Shown: positions 46,073 to 53,415 of the stretch, piece after piece
How positions within the stretch are numbered: the stretch's first letter is position 1
How the letters are laid out: each line of letters opens with the position of its first letter
NCBI GenBank assembly: GCA_963678465.1
Contig: OY782858.1
Coordinates: forward strand, 1,178,001 to 1,242,000
Source of the DNA: Paludibacter sp963678465
Lineage (GTDB): Bacteria > Bacteroidota > Bacteroidia > Bacteroidales > Paludibacteraceae
Reading direction: 5' to 3'
DNA length: 64,000 bases
Notes under the pieces: model-generated
Seen by the model: the letters and a program-made list of their open reading frames with translations, nothing else
The model's database searches: none
What the model was told of the DNA's origin: nothing
Made by a program: the position numbers and the translations under genes

Positions 46073-47257
46073 ATGCAAAAGAAGAAAATCAACAAAAAGA
46101 CAATAACAGTAAAGGAACTTTTGAGTATTATATCCGATGAGTCATTGCGTTCACTGGCAAATGACACGAATGTTGATTATTGTTCTAAAGTCTTGTATGG
46201 TCGTTCAGTATTTTATATGTTACTTTTAGGATTATTGGAGTCTAATCGTCCCAGTCTTCGAACAATGGAAGATATTTTCAATAGTCGCAGGTTTAAATTC
46301 CTTTTCAATATCCATCAGAAAGTTAGCGTAAAATATAACTCAATATCGGAGCGATTATCTGTAATGGATGTTGACTTTTTTGAGAAGCTATTCGAACAAT
46401 ATTATTCACAATTAAGCGTACTCTATTCATCGCAGGAAATATTACAAAACAAGATAATTCGTGTTGATTCGACCATGGTTGCGGAAACATCTTCCCGTCT
46501 TTGTCAGGGAATGAATGTTGGAAAAAAGAAAGATGGGAAAAAACAAGTAAAATACACCATTGGTTTTGATGGCTTGCTACCATGTTCTGTTGAAGTTTTT
46601 ACTGATAAAAAATCATTAAGTGAGGACTATACGATTCCAAAAGTTGTGTTTGATTACGCAAAAAAGAAAGACGGGAAAATCTTTGTTTTTGATCGTGGAG
46701 TACAGAAAAGAACTACTTTTGAACAAATGAATCAACACAAGGTTGAATTTGTCAGTAGATTAAAAGAAGGTGGACGCAAAGATGTTGTACGTGTTATAGA
46801 AGAAGGTAATGGACGAAGGATAGGGAGTCTTTTACTTGTTAGTGATGAAGAAATCCGGCTGTACCGTGATGGCGGTAGGCAAAGAACCGATGAAACGTTC
46901 AGATTAATAACCACACAAAATGAAGAAGGAGAGACATATTTATTCTTAACCAACATCTTTGATTTAGGACCTGAAGTCATTACTTTGTTTTATCGTAAAC
47001 GATGGGATATTGAGGTGTTTTTCCGTTTCATCAAACAAGAGTTAAACTTTAGTCACTTCATGTCAACCAACGAGAATGGAATAAAAATCATTTTGTACAT
47101 GACACTCATTCTATCAATGCTCATCTTGATATACAAAAGAATCAATCAAATAGGATATAAAACAGCGAAAAGGCGATTTGGAATTGAACTAGATGAATTA
47201 ATTATGGCTATTGTTGTTCAGTATTGTGGGGGTGACCCAAATCTCGTGTTCCGATAG
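46073..47257 (+). CDS. IS4-family DDE transposase
   Basis: Cut-and-paste transposase of 394 aa. The DDE triad is D132 (IIRVDSTMV), D207 (IFVFDRGVQ) and E314. The last lies in an exact Y-(2)-R-(3)-E-(6)-K motif, YRKRWDIEVFFRFIK, the IS4-family signature. The ATG at 46073 follows a -7 box. An upstream TTG at 46034 is less likely. The gene is transcribed against the direction of the CRISPR array. The reading frame is intact, so the element may still move. Confidence 0.95.
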   Translation: MQKKKINKKTITVKELLSIISDESLRSLANDTNVDYCSKVLYGRSVFYMLLLGLLESNRPSLRTMEDIFNSRRFKFLFNIHQKVSVKYNSISERLSVMDVDFFEKLFEQYYSQLSVLYSSQEILQNKIIRVDSTMVAETSSRLCQGMNVGKKKDGKKQVKYTIGFDGLLPCSVEVFTDKKSLSEDYTIPKVVFDYAKKKDGKIFVFDRGVQKRTTFEQMNQHKVEFVSRLKEGGRKDVVRVIEEGNGRRIGSLLLVSDEEIRLYRDGGRQRTDETFRLITTQNEEGETYLFLTNIFDLGPEVITLFYRKRWDIEVFFRFIKQELNFSHFMSTNENGIKIILYMTLILSMLILIYKRINQIGYKTAKRRFGIELDELIMAIVVQYCGGDPNLVFR

Positions 47258-47347
47258 AAAAAATGGGTCGTTTTTCTTACATGAAAAAAATAAGACAATT
47301 TTAAACGGCATCGTTTGTGCATAAATTTATCTTCCGAACACTCGTAA

Positions 47348-47417
47348 TTAGAAGTCCCGAATTTTTCAACCCCTTCCCGGAGTTGTTCATTTCAATTCCT
47401 TGTGGTGCGATTAGAAG
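47348..47417 (-). CRISPR. Leader-proximal CRISPR unit cut off by the IS (target duplication, spacer, repeat 67)
   Basis: After the IS come the duplicated TTAGAAG (47348-47354), a 34-bp spacer (47355-47388) and a complete 29-bp repeat (47389-47417). This is the newest unit of the array, still joined to the leader. Counting it, the array has 67 repeats and 66 spacers. Confidence 0.95.
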
Positions 47418-47629
47418 TCGTCGGAATCGACGACAAAAAAAGCTGATTTTCAGCTTTCTGGTTTTTTGTTTTCTGCGATTTTTGTTGTTGAAAGTTGTCG
47501 ATGTACAAAAGTATGAAAAACCCTGCACATCGACAACCAATGTATTTGTTTGTTTTTCAGTGCGTCAAAGAACATATTATGATGGGAACGAGCAGGTTTT
47601 CTCGCAAAACACTGCGTTCCGACAACCAC
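47418..47629 (-). promoter_or_regulatory. CRISPR leader
   Basis: A 212-bp non-coding, T-rich (minus strand) stretch between the newest repeat and the cas2 stop. It has four notable features. A -7 element TACTTTTG lies at 47506-47513. It sits inside an 11-bp perfect inverted repeat, GTTGTCGATGT at 47494-47504 with ACATCGACAAC at 47527-47537. A terminator-like hairpin lies at 47435-47457. A small hairpin GTCGTCG-gaat-CGACGAC (47417-47434) abuts the repeat. Confidence 0.8.
47435..47457 (-). terminator. Terminator-like hairpin in the CRISPR leader
   Basis: On the minus strand AAAGCTGA-aaa-TCAGCTTT is followed directly by a run of T, the form of an intrinsic terminator. It lies between the predicted pre-crRNA start and the first repeat. 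It may attenuate array transcription. Confidence 0.45.
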
Positions 47630-47893
47630 CTAAAGAAAATTATCGATACTACCGGGTTCTTTACCAATGATTTGTTTATCCAACCATTTTTCTGTTCGCC
47701 CCGAGAAAATAATAATGCTATCTTCTTCCGGTTTCATAAATTCTTCTGCCTTCAAAGTTAGTTCTTTTAATTTAACTTCGGATATCTCTCCTTCGAAAAC
47801 CGAATTTTGTATCCAGTTCAGGTATTTGCGGCAAAGTTTGAGCATTTTGCCAACTCGCTTTTCGCCAAAATCATAGACCAAAATTACATACAT
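47630..47893 (-). CDS. cas2: CRISPR-associated endoribonuclease Cas2
   Basis: Small ferredoxin-fold protein of 87 aa that forms the Cas1-Cas2 integrase with Cas1. It begins MYVILVYDFGEKRVGKMLKL, with the conserved aspartate D8 after the first beta strand, followed by NWIQNSVFEGEISEVKL and DSIIIFSGRTEKWLDKQIIG. It is the cas gene nearest the leader and array. Unusually, it is separated from cas1 by about 2.6 kb holding a DUF6155 gene, an acidic unknown and a broken four-helix-bundle gene. Confidence 0.96.
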   Translation of the reverse strand: MYVILVYDFGEKRVGKMLKLCRKYLNWIQNSVFEGEISEVKLKELTLKAEEFMKPEEDSIIIFSGRTEKWLDKQIIGKEPGSIDNFL

Positions 47894-47920
47894 ATTTATA
47901 TTGAGGTTGGATGACTGAAT

Positions 47921-48442
47921 TTATTCGTTATAATAATCGTACACCAATTGACCTATTTCATCTGAGAAACCGTATCCACATACCGAAGCCCATTTTACGC
48001 AATCTTCGCATCGTAATTGGAAGTTTTCCAATAAATCATTCTTTTTAATATATTCCAAAGCTGCTTTCAGATTATTGTATGCACTATTGTAATATTGTTC
48101 TGTCATATCGCCAAAGTCGTATGTGAATTCACATGCCTGTTCGGCGAGTGTCAACATCAGGTCTGCCAATAATTCTGGCGCAGGTTTTAATGCCCTAAAA
48201 TCTGCAATGGCTTTTCGAGCCACTGAAAAACGCAACTTTGGATTGAAACTTTTAGTGGTAGGATAAAACTCATCGGTTATTAACTTTTTGTATTTTTCGA
48301 ACATGGCTTTTTCATCCGGTTGAAGGTAATACTCCAGATATTCCTTTACGGATTTAATTCCATCGTACATTTCAAGTACAGTCTCGATAATTTGCTCTTT
48401 ATTTAGCGATTGTAAATGCTTTTTAAGTGCTGATTTTGACAT
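47921..48442 (-). CDS. DUF6155-type protein, 173 aa
   Basis: Helical soluble protein starting MSKSALKKHLQSLNKEQIIE, which I match to the DUF6155 family of Bacteroidota. It is followed by VLEMYDGIKSVKEYLEYYLQ, a run of helices, and CEDCVKWASVCGYGFSDEIG with three cysteines. The ATG at 48442 is chosen because a longer in-frame start would overlap the end of the acidic gene upstream. It sits 27 bp before cas2 and 19 bp after the acidic gene, so these three are probably cotranscribed. A CRISPR role is only an inference from position. Confidence 0.75.
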   Translation of the reverse strand: MSKSALKKHLQSLNKEQIIETVLEMYDGIKSVKEYLEYYLQPDEKAMFEKYKKLITDEFYPTTKSFNPKLRFSVARKAIADFRALKPAPELLADLMLTLAEQACEFTYDFGDMTEQYYNSAYNNLKAALEYIKKNDLLENFQLRCEDCVKWASVCGYGFSDEIGQLVYDYYNE

Positions 48443-48461
48443 AATTTTAAAAACTAATTTA

Positions 48462-49919
48462 TTATATAGAGTCTTCTTTTTCTTCAAAATATTTCGATAG
48501 CAAAGTGAGTTTACTCAACAGAAGCATTCTTTTAATTACCGATTGATATTCCGGAGATAGCTCCAATTCGCCTATCAGAACAGATTGCGCTTCCAATTGC
48601 TGATAATTGATTGGTAGTTTACTTATCATATCAATAATTTTTGTCGATTGATATTCGAACATCTCTTTACTTGTAATTTCTGTTCTATCGCAAAAAAAAT
48701 ATTTAAAGTCAGGGAAAGCTAATGCCGCATTGTCGATTGAATTGAATTTATACATTTCAATTTTAAATAAAGGATAATTGGGAAATTGTGCATAATACGC
48801 TTTTAATTTTTCGATAAAGCTATCTGATTTATTATCCAGACGTTTAATTTCGTAATATTTCAGATACGGAATATCGCCCCATTTATCCTGTAAATCACGA
48901 AATCTATCTGCTTGTAACTCTTCCAGTTCTGCATACTCTTCTTCGGTCATCTCCTCTTTATCTTCTTCTGTTAATCCGAAATCAAGATTGTCAAACTCAT
49001 CCATATCATTTTCGGTTAATGCCTGATTGGTTGGAAGTCCCAGAAGTTCTACAGTATATTCATCCTCGGCAACAATGATAGATAGTTCATCTTCCCATCG
49101 ATCGATATATTGATGTATTTCATTAGCAGTTGCTATATCGTTTGCATATATCGACTCTGAAAGAGCGATCAACCGATTCATCTTTCCAACCTCAAAATCA
49201 AACTGTCCATCACTATATAATTCTAAATATTCTTTGCGTCGTTCGTTGGGTGACATACTATCATATTCCTGCATCAGATAAGGGTCAGGATCATCGAACA
49301 TGTCGTCAGCATCTTCGTTCCACTCATCATCTTCATCATCAATTATATTATTTTCGTAAATCACTTCAAAATTATCTTTGCCTACAGTTTTTATCAATTG
49401 GCTAATAATTCCGGATGTTTGTGCAGGAGTGTAAAAGTCGGTAGCTACAAACAGAGGTTTGCCATTTTTTCCACATTCTATTTCTAATAGTTCTACCTCT
49501 TCTGTATCTTCCTCAAGTATATATTTTGATATTGAATTAAAATCTTTATGTGGTTTAAAACCCAAATCCTCGGCATACTCAATGGAGGCAAAAATAATAT
49601 TGTGTACTAAGGTATAGTCAACCAGATACATATCAAGAGGTTCGCACATTTTTTCTTTCATCTCTTCGTACTCGCTTAGCGGAAGATTAAAATTGAAGAA
49701 CGTATCCTTTATCCCGACACAAAGTAAATCGACCATATAAACTCCAAATGTAATATTGCCGTTTGTATGAATACGCGATACCACAATCTCAGCCATTCCT
49801 TCTTCTTTCCAATTCCTATTGAGTAAACATTCATACAATGGCAGCAAGCGTGCCTTTTTGCGGATATAGGCTTCAGGACTTAATTGCTGCTGAGGTTTTA
49901 TTTTTTTACTTTTCGCCAT
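48462..49919 (-). CDS. Acidic protein of unknown function, 485 aa
   Basis: I do not recognise this family. The N-terminus is basic (MAKSKKIKPQQQLSPEAYIR), then comes an alpha/beta domain of about 190 residues containing NITFGVYMVDLLCVGIKDTF. A very acidic stretch follows (DDEDDEWNEDADDMFDDPDP, about residues 195-215) and a second acidic stretch at about 310-335. The C-terminal 150 residues are helical, with aromatic residues every 3-4 positions. There is no signal peptide or membrane helix. The charge pattern resembles a DNA mimic or a chaperone-like protein, but that is speculation. It lies between cas1 and cas2 in the cas gene direction, directly upstream of the DUF6155 gene. Confidence 0.8.
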   Translation of the reverse strand: MAKSKKIKPQQQLSPEAYIRKKARLLPLYECLLNRNWKEEGMAEIVVSRIHTNGNITFGVYMVDLLCVGIKDTFFNFNLPLSEYEEMKEKMCEPLDMYLVDYTLVHNIIFASIEYAEDLGFKPHKDFNSISKYILEEDTEEVELLEIECGKNGKPLFVATDFYTPAQTSGIISQLIKTVGKDNFEVIYENNIIDDEDDEWNEDADDMFDDPDPYLMQEYDSMSPNERRKEYLELYSDGQFDFEVGKMNRLIALSESIYANDIATANEIHQYIDRWEDELSIIVAEDEYTVELLGLPTNQALTENDMDEFDNLDFGLTEEDKEEMTEEEYAELEELQADRFRDLQDKWGDIPYLKYYEIKRLDNKSDSFIEKLKAYYAQFPNYPLFKIEMYKFNSIDNAALAFPDFKYFFCDRTEITSKEMFEYQSTKIIDMISKLPINYQQLEAQSVLIGELELSPEYQSVIKRMLLLSKLTLLSKYFEEKEDSI

Positions 49920-49964
49920 TTTTGTTTTTTCTCCAAAAATAATACATTTCAGTTAATCAATTAT

Positions 49965-50482
49965 TCAATTATTTGTTCTTTCTGAGTTTTTTCTGGCAAC
50001 AACCATAATTTTTATTATTTCTTCATTTTCATCACATAAGTCTTTTAAAAGTTCTTCTTTGATAATGCCTGAATCTTGCAACAATTCTAACCAGAATAAG
50101 CTTTCATCTGCTTCATCTATTACGATACTTATTTTACTAAGTATGTGTTCCAAATTAGTTTATATAATATTTTTATTGAACGCTAAGACGCTATGTCGCT
50201 AATACACAAAGGAAAATCATTTTAGCGACTTTGCGTCTTGGCGACTTTGCGTTTAAAATAGTATAAATTAATTCTGGTCATTTACTTATAAAATTCTGCA
50301 TTTGATCTTGATCGGCATGCCGCCCTATAATTAGCAGCAACAGAAGTACTCGAACGCAACAGTTGTTTTCCGATTACAGTAGCTTCAGTCGTTTTCGGTA
50401 AAGCCTGAAACAACCGGATAACTCTCAAAGCAAAAACCTTTGTCCGTTGCTTCATTTGCTCTCTAAATTCAATAGTATCCAT
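49965..50482 (-). pseudogene. Four-helix-bundle (23S rRNA IVP-type) protein, broken by a hairpin insertion
   Basis: The N-terminal half (50482-50282) reads EFREQMKQRTKVFALRVIRL, then FQALPKTTEATVIGKQLLRS, SSTSVAANYRAACRSRSNAE and FYK followed by stop. The C-terminal half (50153-49965) reads KISIVIDEADESLFWLELLQ, then DSGIIKEELLKDLCDENEEI. Together they make one 'four helix bundle protein' of about 120 aa. The break falls between FY and SKISIV, and the 128 bp between the halves contain an imperfect palindrome. A small AGTAAA match flanks the insert and may be a target duplication. The family often sits near retroelements, restriction systems and rRNA, and its function is unclear. Confidence 0.8.
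50178..50254. repeat. Imperfect hairpin element inside the four-helix-bundle gene
   Basis: The left arm CGCTAAGACGCTATGTCGCTAA pairs with the right arm (reverse complement CGCCAAGACGCAAAGTCGC, then TAA) across a 22-nt loop. The GCGACTTTGCGTCTTGGCGA kind of sequence is a common interspersed repeat in Bacteroidota intergenic DNA. Confidence 0.7.
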
Positions 50483-50512
50483 ATTCAGTTACTCAATTAT
50501 TCAGTTATTCAA

Positions 50513-51529
50513 TTACCACCACATTTTAAACGGTTTATATTCTTCCATTCCCAGCAGATGTTTGCTGAGTTTGTAGCATTCTAATTTTATCAAATGCCGA
50601 TAACTGACGTTTCGTTTTAGCGACCGATGTTGGATGGTTTCATTCAGTCTGTCCTCAAAAGCCTGTACAAATATCTTTTTCCCGGCCGGATTCAGCAGAC
50701 ATTTGTTTAGCTTTTTATCAAAATGTTTTTCCTGAATCTCCCGTTTGTTGAGTACTTTAAAAATCACCCTGTCCACCAGCAACGGTTTAAACACTTCCGA
50801 CACATCCAACGACAGCGAATACCGTCTTTCGCCCGGTGTATGCAGATAGCTAATGGTGGGGTTTAGTTGTGTTTGATGAATGGCGCGCAGACATTGCGTG
50901 TAACACATCATATTGCCAAACGAAATGAGCGCATTCACTTCGTTTTGTGGCGGTTGCTTTGTGCGGTTACCCATTTCGAAGTCGTTCAGAATCATGTCAA
51001 ATCCTTCGTAATAGGTTTGCCGGATATTTCCTTCAATACCCATCAACTCATCCACTGCTTTTGCTTCGGGTATCAAAGCCGAATATCCCTCTATCTTTTC
51101 AATAATTCCGGCTAATTCCTTCACACGTTTGTCGTAATACTTCAGGTTTTTAATCATATTAAATGCTGCTCCTTCAATAAACTTACGGGCAATAACAATT
51201 CGTTTCTTTTTATCCTGATATGAGGCGGTTTGTGCCAGCAGCATTCGCCCGGACAGCAATCCATCTTTGGGCATAAACGATCCGGTGTAATTCTCGTAAT
51301 AATCGAAGAAATGTACCGAAATATCGTTTTGCCCCAGAAAGTTATACAGCGCACTGTTGGCTGTAAGCGAGCCAAAAGTATAAAACTCCGCAATATCTTC
51401 CACAGGTAAATAGCGTGGCTGACCATTGCGCTCGATGCCATTGGCATCTTCTTCCACCGGCGTAAACTTCAGCGTATTGTCCTTGCGCTGCAAAGTACCG
51501 GGATTAATTAGGTAGTATGTTTTTTTCAT
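50513..51529 (-). CDS. cas1: CRISPR-associated integrase Cas1
   Basis: Metal-dependent integrase that, with Cas2, inserts new spacers at the leader end. The 338-aa protein has the N-terminal beta domain (RYLPVEDIAEFYTFGSLTAN) and the helical catalytic domain. Metal ligands appear as E166 (GIEGNIRQTYYEGF), H230 (SYLHTPGERRYSL) and E245 (LDVSEVFKPLLVDR). The sequence is of the type I-B kind. It is transcribed with cas4 upstream (a GxxExxY gene lies between them). Confidence 0.97.
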   Translation of the reverse strand: MKKTYYLINPGTLQRKDNTLKFTPVEEDANGIERNGQPRYLPVEDIAEFYTFGSLTANSALYNFLGQNDISVHFFDYYENYTGSFMPKDGLLSGRMLLAQTASYQDKKKRIVIARKFIEGAAFNMIKNLKYYDKRVKELAGIIEKIEGYSALIPEAKAVDELMGIEGNIRQTYYEGFDMILNDFEMGNRTKQPPQNEVNALISFGNMMCYTQCLRAIHQTQLNPTISYLHTPGERRYSLSLDVSEVFKPLLVDRVIFKVLNKREIQEKHFDKKLNKCLLNPAGKKIFVQAFEDRLNETIQHRSLKRNVSYRHLIKLECYKLSKHLLGMEEYKPFKMWW

Positions 51530-51646
51530 AAAGTAAATTGTCTGAACTGGGAAGATGTCTGAACTGGGATTTTTTTGGATTTTAGGATTCAGAAGATTAA
51601 AGCGTACATTAAAATCCCACTAATCTTTAAATCCTCACAATCCTGG

Positions 51647-52030
51647 TTAAGACTTATATTTTTTATTCGTTAATCGTTTATATTCCATACTTGCTGTACC
51701 AAAATTGATCAAAAGCCCCACTTCAATATTATAGGCTTCGAGATAATTTTTAGCTTGGGCTAAATGTACATTTTCAAGTTGAATGACGGCTTTTATTTCC
51801 ACACTGATGATTTCTTCAACCAAAAAATCGACCCTTCGGGTGCCAATATGAATCCCATCATAATAGATCGGCATTTCAAATTCGCGCGAGAAATTCAATC
51901 CGTTTTTGCGCATTTCTATTTCAAGTGCCCGTTGATAAATCACTTCCTGAAAACCATTGCCCAACACAGTATGCACCCTGAAAGCACATTTCAGTATTTT
52001 CTCCGTTATATCAGCATATTTCAACTCCAT
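51647..52030 (-). CDS. GxxExxY protein (PD-(D/E)XK nuclease-like fold)
   Basis: A 127-aa protein with the family motif in VLGNGFQEVIYQRALEIEM (GxxExxY). It also has the nuclease-like core RVDFLVEEIISVEIKAVIQL (D...E-x-K) and a YNIEVGLLINFG end. Function is unknown. The fold is related to restriction nucleases, and D, E and K are all present. Members are widespread in Bacteroidota, often as scattered single genes, so its place between cas4 and cas1 may be chance. The gap to cas4 is 65 bp and to cas1 117 bp. Confidence 0.9.
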   Translation of the reverse strand: MELKYADITEKILKCAFRVHTVLGNGFQEVIYQRALEIEMRKNGLNFSREFEMPIYYDGIHIGTRRVDFLVEEIISVEIKAVIQLENVHLAQAKNYLEAYNIEVGLLINFGTASMEYKRLTNKKYKS

Positions 52031-52095
52031 ATTCTATTTTTTTTATTTTTTTTATCCTGATAGTCCATTCATCCCAAAATCCCCGTTCAGACATT

Positions 52096-52593
52096 TTACT
52101 CCTCTACATAACAAAACTCATAATAACTGCACAGTCGGCATATCTTTGAATTAATGACTGCCGGACAGTCTTCTTGTTTTATCAGTGCGTCTATTTCGGT
52201 TTCCATTTCGTCTATCCGTTTACGGTCGGCATCGGTGAGTTCTACGGTTTGCGTGTGCCGCATCGACGGATATTCCAGTATGCCCGTTACACCTTCCACT
52301 CCGTTACGTTCCAACACGCGGATATAATATTTTACCTGCCACTCGTGGGCGGTTTCTATCTTGTCCGATTTTTTAATTTCGTGCACAATTTTATTTCTGG
52401 CATCGTAAAAATCTATTTTACAACCTTCTATCTCCAGTTCTTCGTAACGCTCGGGACGTTGCGGATAGGTTTCTTCGTGCAGCAACTTTCCTTCGTACAC
52501 CAAATCTGATGTATGTTCCATATTTATACCGTTGGCAAACAGCCAAAGTTTGCGGTGGCATACGTGATAGTAATTAAAATGGGTTCCAGTCAT
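52096..52593 (-). CDS. cas4: CRISPR-associated exonuclease Cas4
   Basis: RecB-like nuclease with a 4Fe-4S cluster that trims prespacers and helps select the PAM. The 165-aa protein has cluster cysteines C12 (YHVCHRKLW) and C152, C155 and C161 (KICRLCSYYEFCYVEE). The nuclease core shows D61, E72 and K74 (HEIKKSD) and the QxxxY motif (WQVKYYIRVLE). It sits in the adaptation block with cas1. A palindrome (52614-52650) lies 21 bp upstream of its start. Confidence 0.95.
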   Translation of the reverse strand: MTGTHFNYYHVCHRKLWLFANGINMEHTSDLVYEGKLLHEETYPQRPERYEELEIEGCKIDFYDARNKIVHEIKKSDKIETAHEWQVKYYIRVLERNGVEGVTGILEYPSMRHTQTVELTDADRKRIDEMETEIDALIKQEDCPAVINSKICRLCSYYEFCYVEE

Positions 52594-52613
52594 ATTGTGT
52601 AATTGAGTAATTC

Positions 52614-52650
52614 CTACACCCCGAAGGTTTTGGAAACCTTCGGGGTGTAG
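52614..52650. repeat. REP-like palindrome next to RAYT (3' side)
   Basis: Perfect 17-bp arms CTACACCCCGAAGGTTT around a 3-nt centre. It lies between the RAYT stop and the cas4 start. Confidence 0.9.
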
Positions 52651-52657
52651 GAAAATA

Positions 52658-53302
52658 TTATTCCATATCTATCCACTCATCTATTGTTTCGGTATACACT
52701 TTTTGGTTATGATATATTTTGAATTCATCTGTATTGCCAAACCATGCAATTACTTTTTTGCGCTGAAGTTTTGTAGACTTCAGCGATAGACAGCTTAAAT
52801 ACGAACTCCATGGATATTCAGAAGGATGCTTGCAAAAGCCGTGTTTTACCGGATTTTGATGTATATAAACGATTACCCTTTTCAGATAATCGATTGTATC
52901 TACATGCTTTCTCCTGAACGGATGTTCAAACAGACTTCCTGTGCGTTCGTAGCGTTTGTTGAAAGCCTTGGTATATGCATTAAAAAAATTGGAGAACTGC
53001 TGATTGACGCGCTTGTCTGTTTCCAAACCCAGAAGGTTTTCTACACCCCGAAGGTTTTGAAAACCTTCGGGGTGCGGAAGATCTCCCCAACAATCCACCG
53101 GAAGTATCTCGACTAAAAAATGAAAATGGTTCTTCATCAATACCCATGCGTAAGTGTTGGCTACCGGCGAAATATATTTATCGTACAAAGCCATAAAATA
53201 TTCGTAGTTTTCATTTTCGCGAAACAAATCACAACTATTGATACCACGATTATAAATATGGTAGTACTTTCCTGTCTGTAAAGGTGTTTTTTGTATGGAC
53301 AT
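52658..53302 (-). CDS. REP-associated tyrosine transposase (RAYT, IS200/Y1-like)
   Basis: Single-strand transposase-like protein of 214 aa from the Y1 (HUH) family. It opens YYHIYNRGINSCDLFRENENY. The metal-binding HUH pair is H59/H61 in WVLMKNHFHFLVEI. The likely nucleophile is Y110 in NAYTKAFNKRYER, followed by TGSLFEHPFRRKHVD. Residues 77-88 (HPEGFQNLRGVE) are encoded by a copy of its own palindrome (53041-53077), which lies in frame between the HUH motif and the tyrosine. Apart from that insert the family motifs are intact. Confidence 0.93.
   Translation of the reverse strand: MSIQKTPLQTGKYYHIYNRGINSCDLFRENENYEYFMALYDKYISPVANTYAWVLMKNHFHFLVEILPVDCWGDLPHPEGFQNLRGVENLLGLETDKRVNQQFSNFFNAYTKAFNKRYERTGSLFEHPFRRKHVDTIDYLKRVIVYIHQNPVKHGFCKHPSEYPWSSYLSCLSLKSTKLQRKKVIAWFGNTDEFKIYHNQKVYTETIDEWIDME
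53041..53077. repeat. REP-like palindrome inside the RAYT coding sequence
   Basis: CTACACCCCGAAGGTTTT and AAAACCTTCGGGGTGCGG around a central G. It is in frame and adds PEGFQNLRG to the protein. Confidence 0.9.
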
Positions 53303-53319
53303 ATTTTTTTGTTTTTTTT

Positions 53320-53352
53320 AGACCCTGAAGGTTTCCCAAACCTTCGGGGTCT
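53320..53352. repeat. REP-like palindrome next to RAYT (5' side)
   Basis: AGACCCTGAAGGTTT / AAACCTTCGGGGTCT around CCC, with one mismatch. It lies 17 bp upstream of the RAYT start. Confidence 0.85.
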
Positions 53353-53415
53353 GGAATCCATGGTGGCGGCAACCTAATCGGTGTTCATAATGGTGGTTGC
53401 TTTTTTTAGATGGGG

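Larger units (their letters stand above)
45868..47347 (+). mobile_element. IS4-family insertion sequence inside the CRISPR array (1480 bp)
   Basis: A complete element. The left end (45868-45887) TTACGAGTGTTCGGAAGATA is the perfect inverted copy of the right end (47328-47347). The 7-bp target TTAGAAG, the last 7 bp of the CRISPR repeat, is duplicated at 45861-45867 and 47348-47354. It contains one transposase gene with an intact DDE triad. The insertion point is exactly at a repeat/spacer boundary, between the first and second leader-proximal repeats. Intact ends, target duplication and gene suggest a recent arrival. Confidence 0.96.
52614..53352 (-). mobile_element. RAYT transposase unit with flanking palindromes, inserted between cas4 and cas3
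   Basis: One RAYT gene (52658-53302) is bracketed by palindromes at 52614-52650 and 53320-53352 of the CCCCGAAGGTTT type. This is the layout of REP/RAYT units. It separates cas4 from cas3. Its outer limits are uncertain: a further hairpin, GCAACC/GGTTGC, lies at 53369-53400. Confidence 0.75.

Noticed and set aside
45889..46167. Minus-strand 92-codon hydrophobic frame at the IS left end
   Set aside because: It mostly overlaps the transposase start and IS end sequence, and its A/T-driven composition explains the hydrophobic residues.
53161..53361. Minus-strand 66-codon frame MDSRPRRFGKPSGSKK
   Set aside because: It reads through a palindrome (PRRFGKPSG) and out of frame into the RAYT gene. 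It is not a gene.
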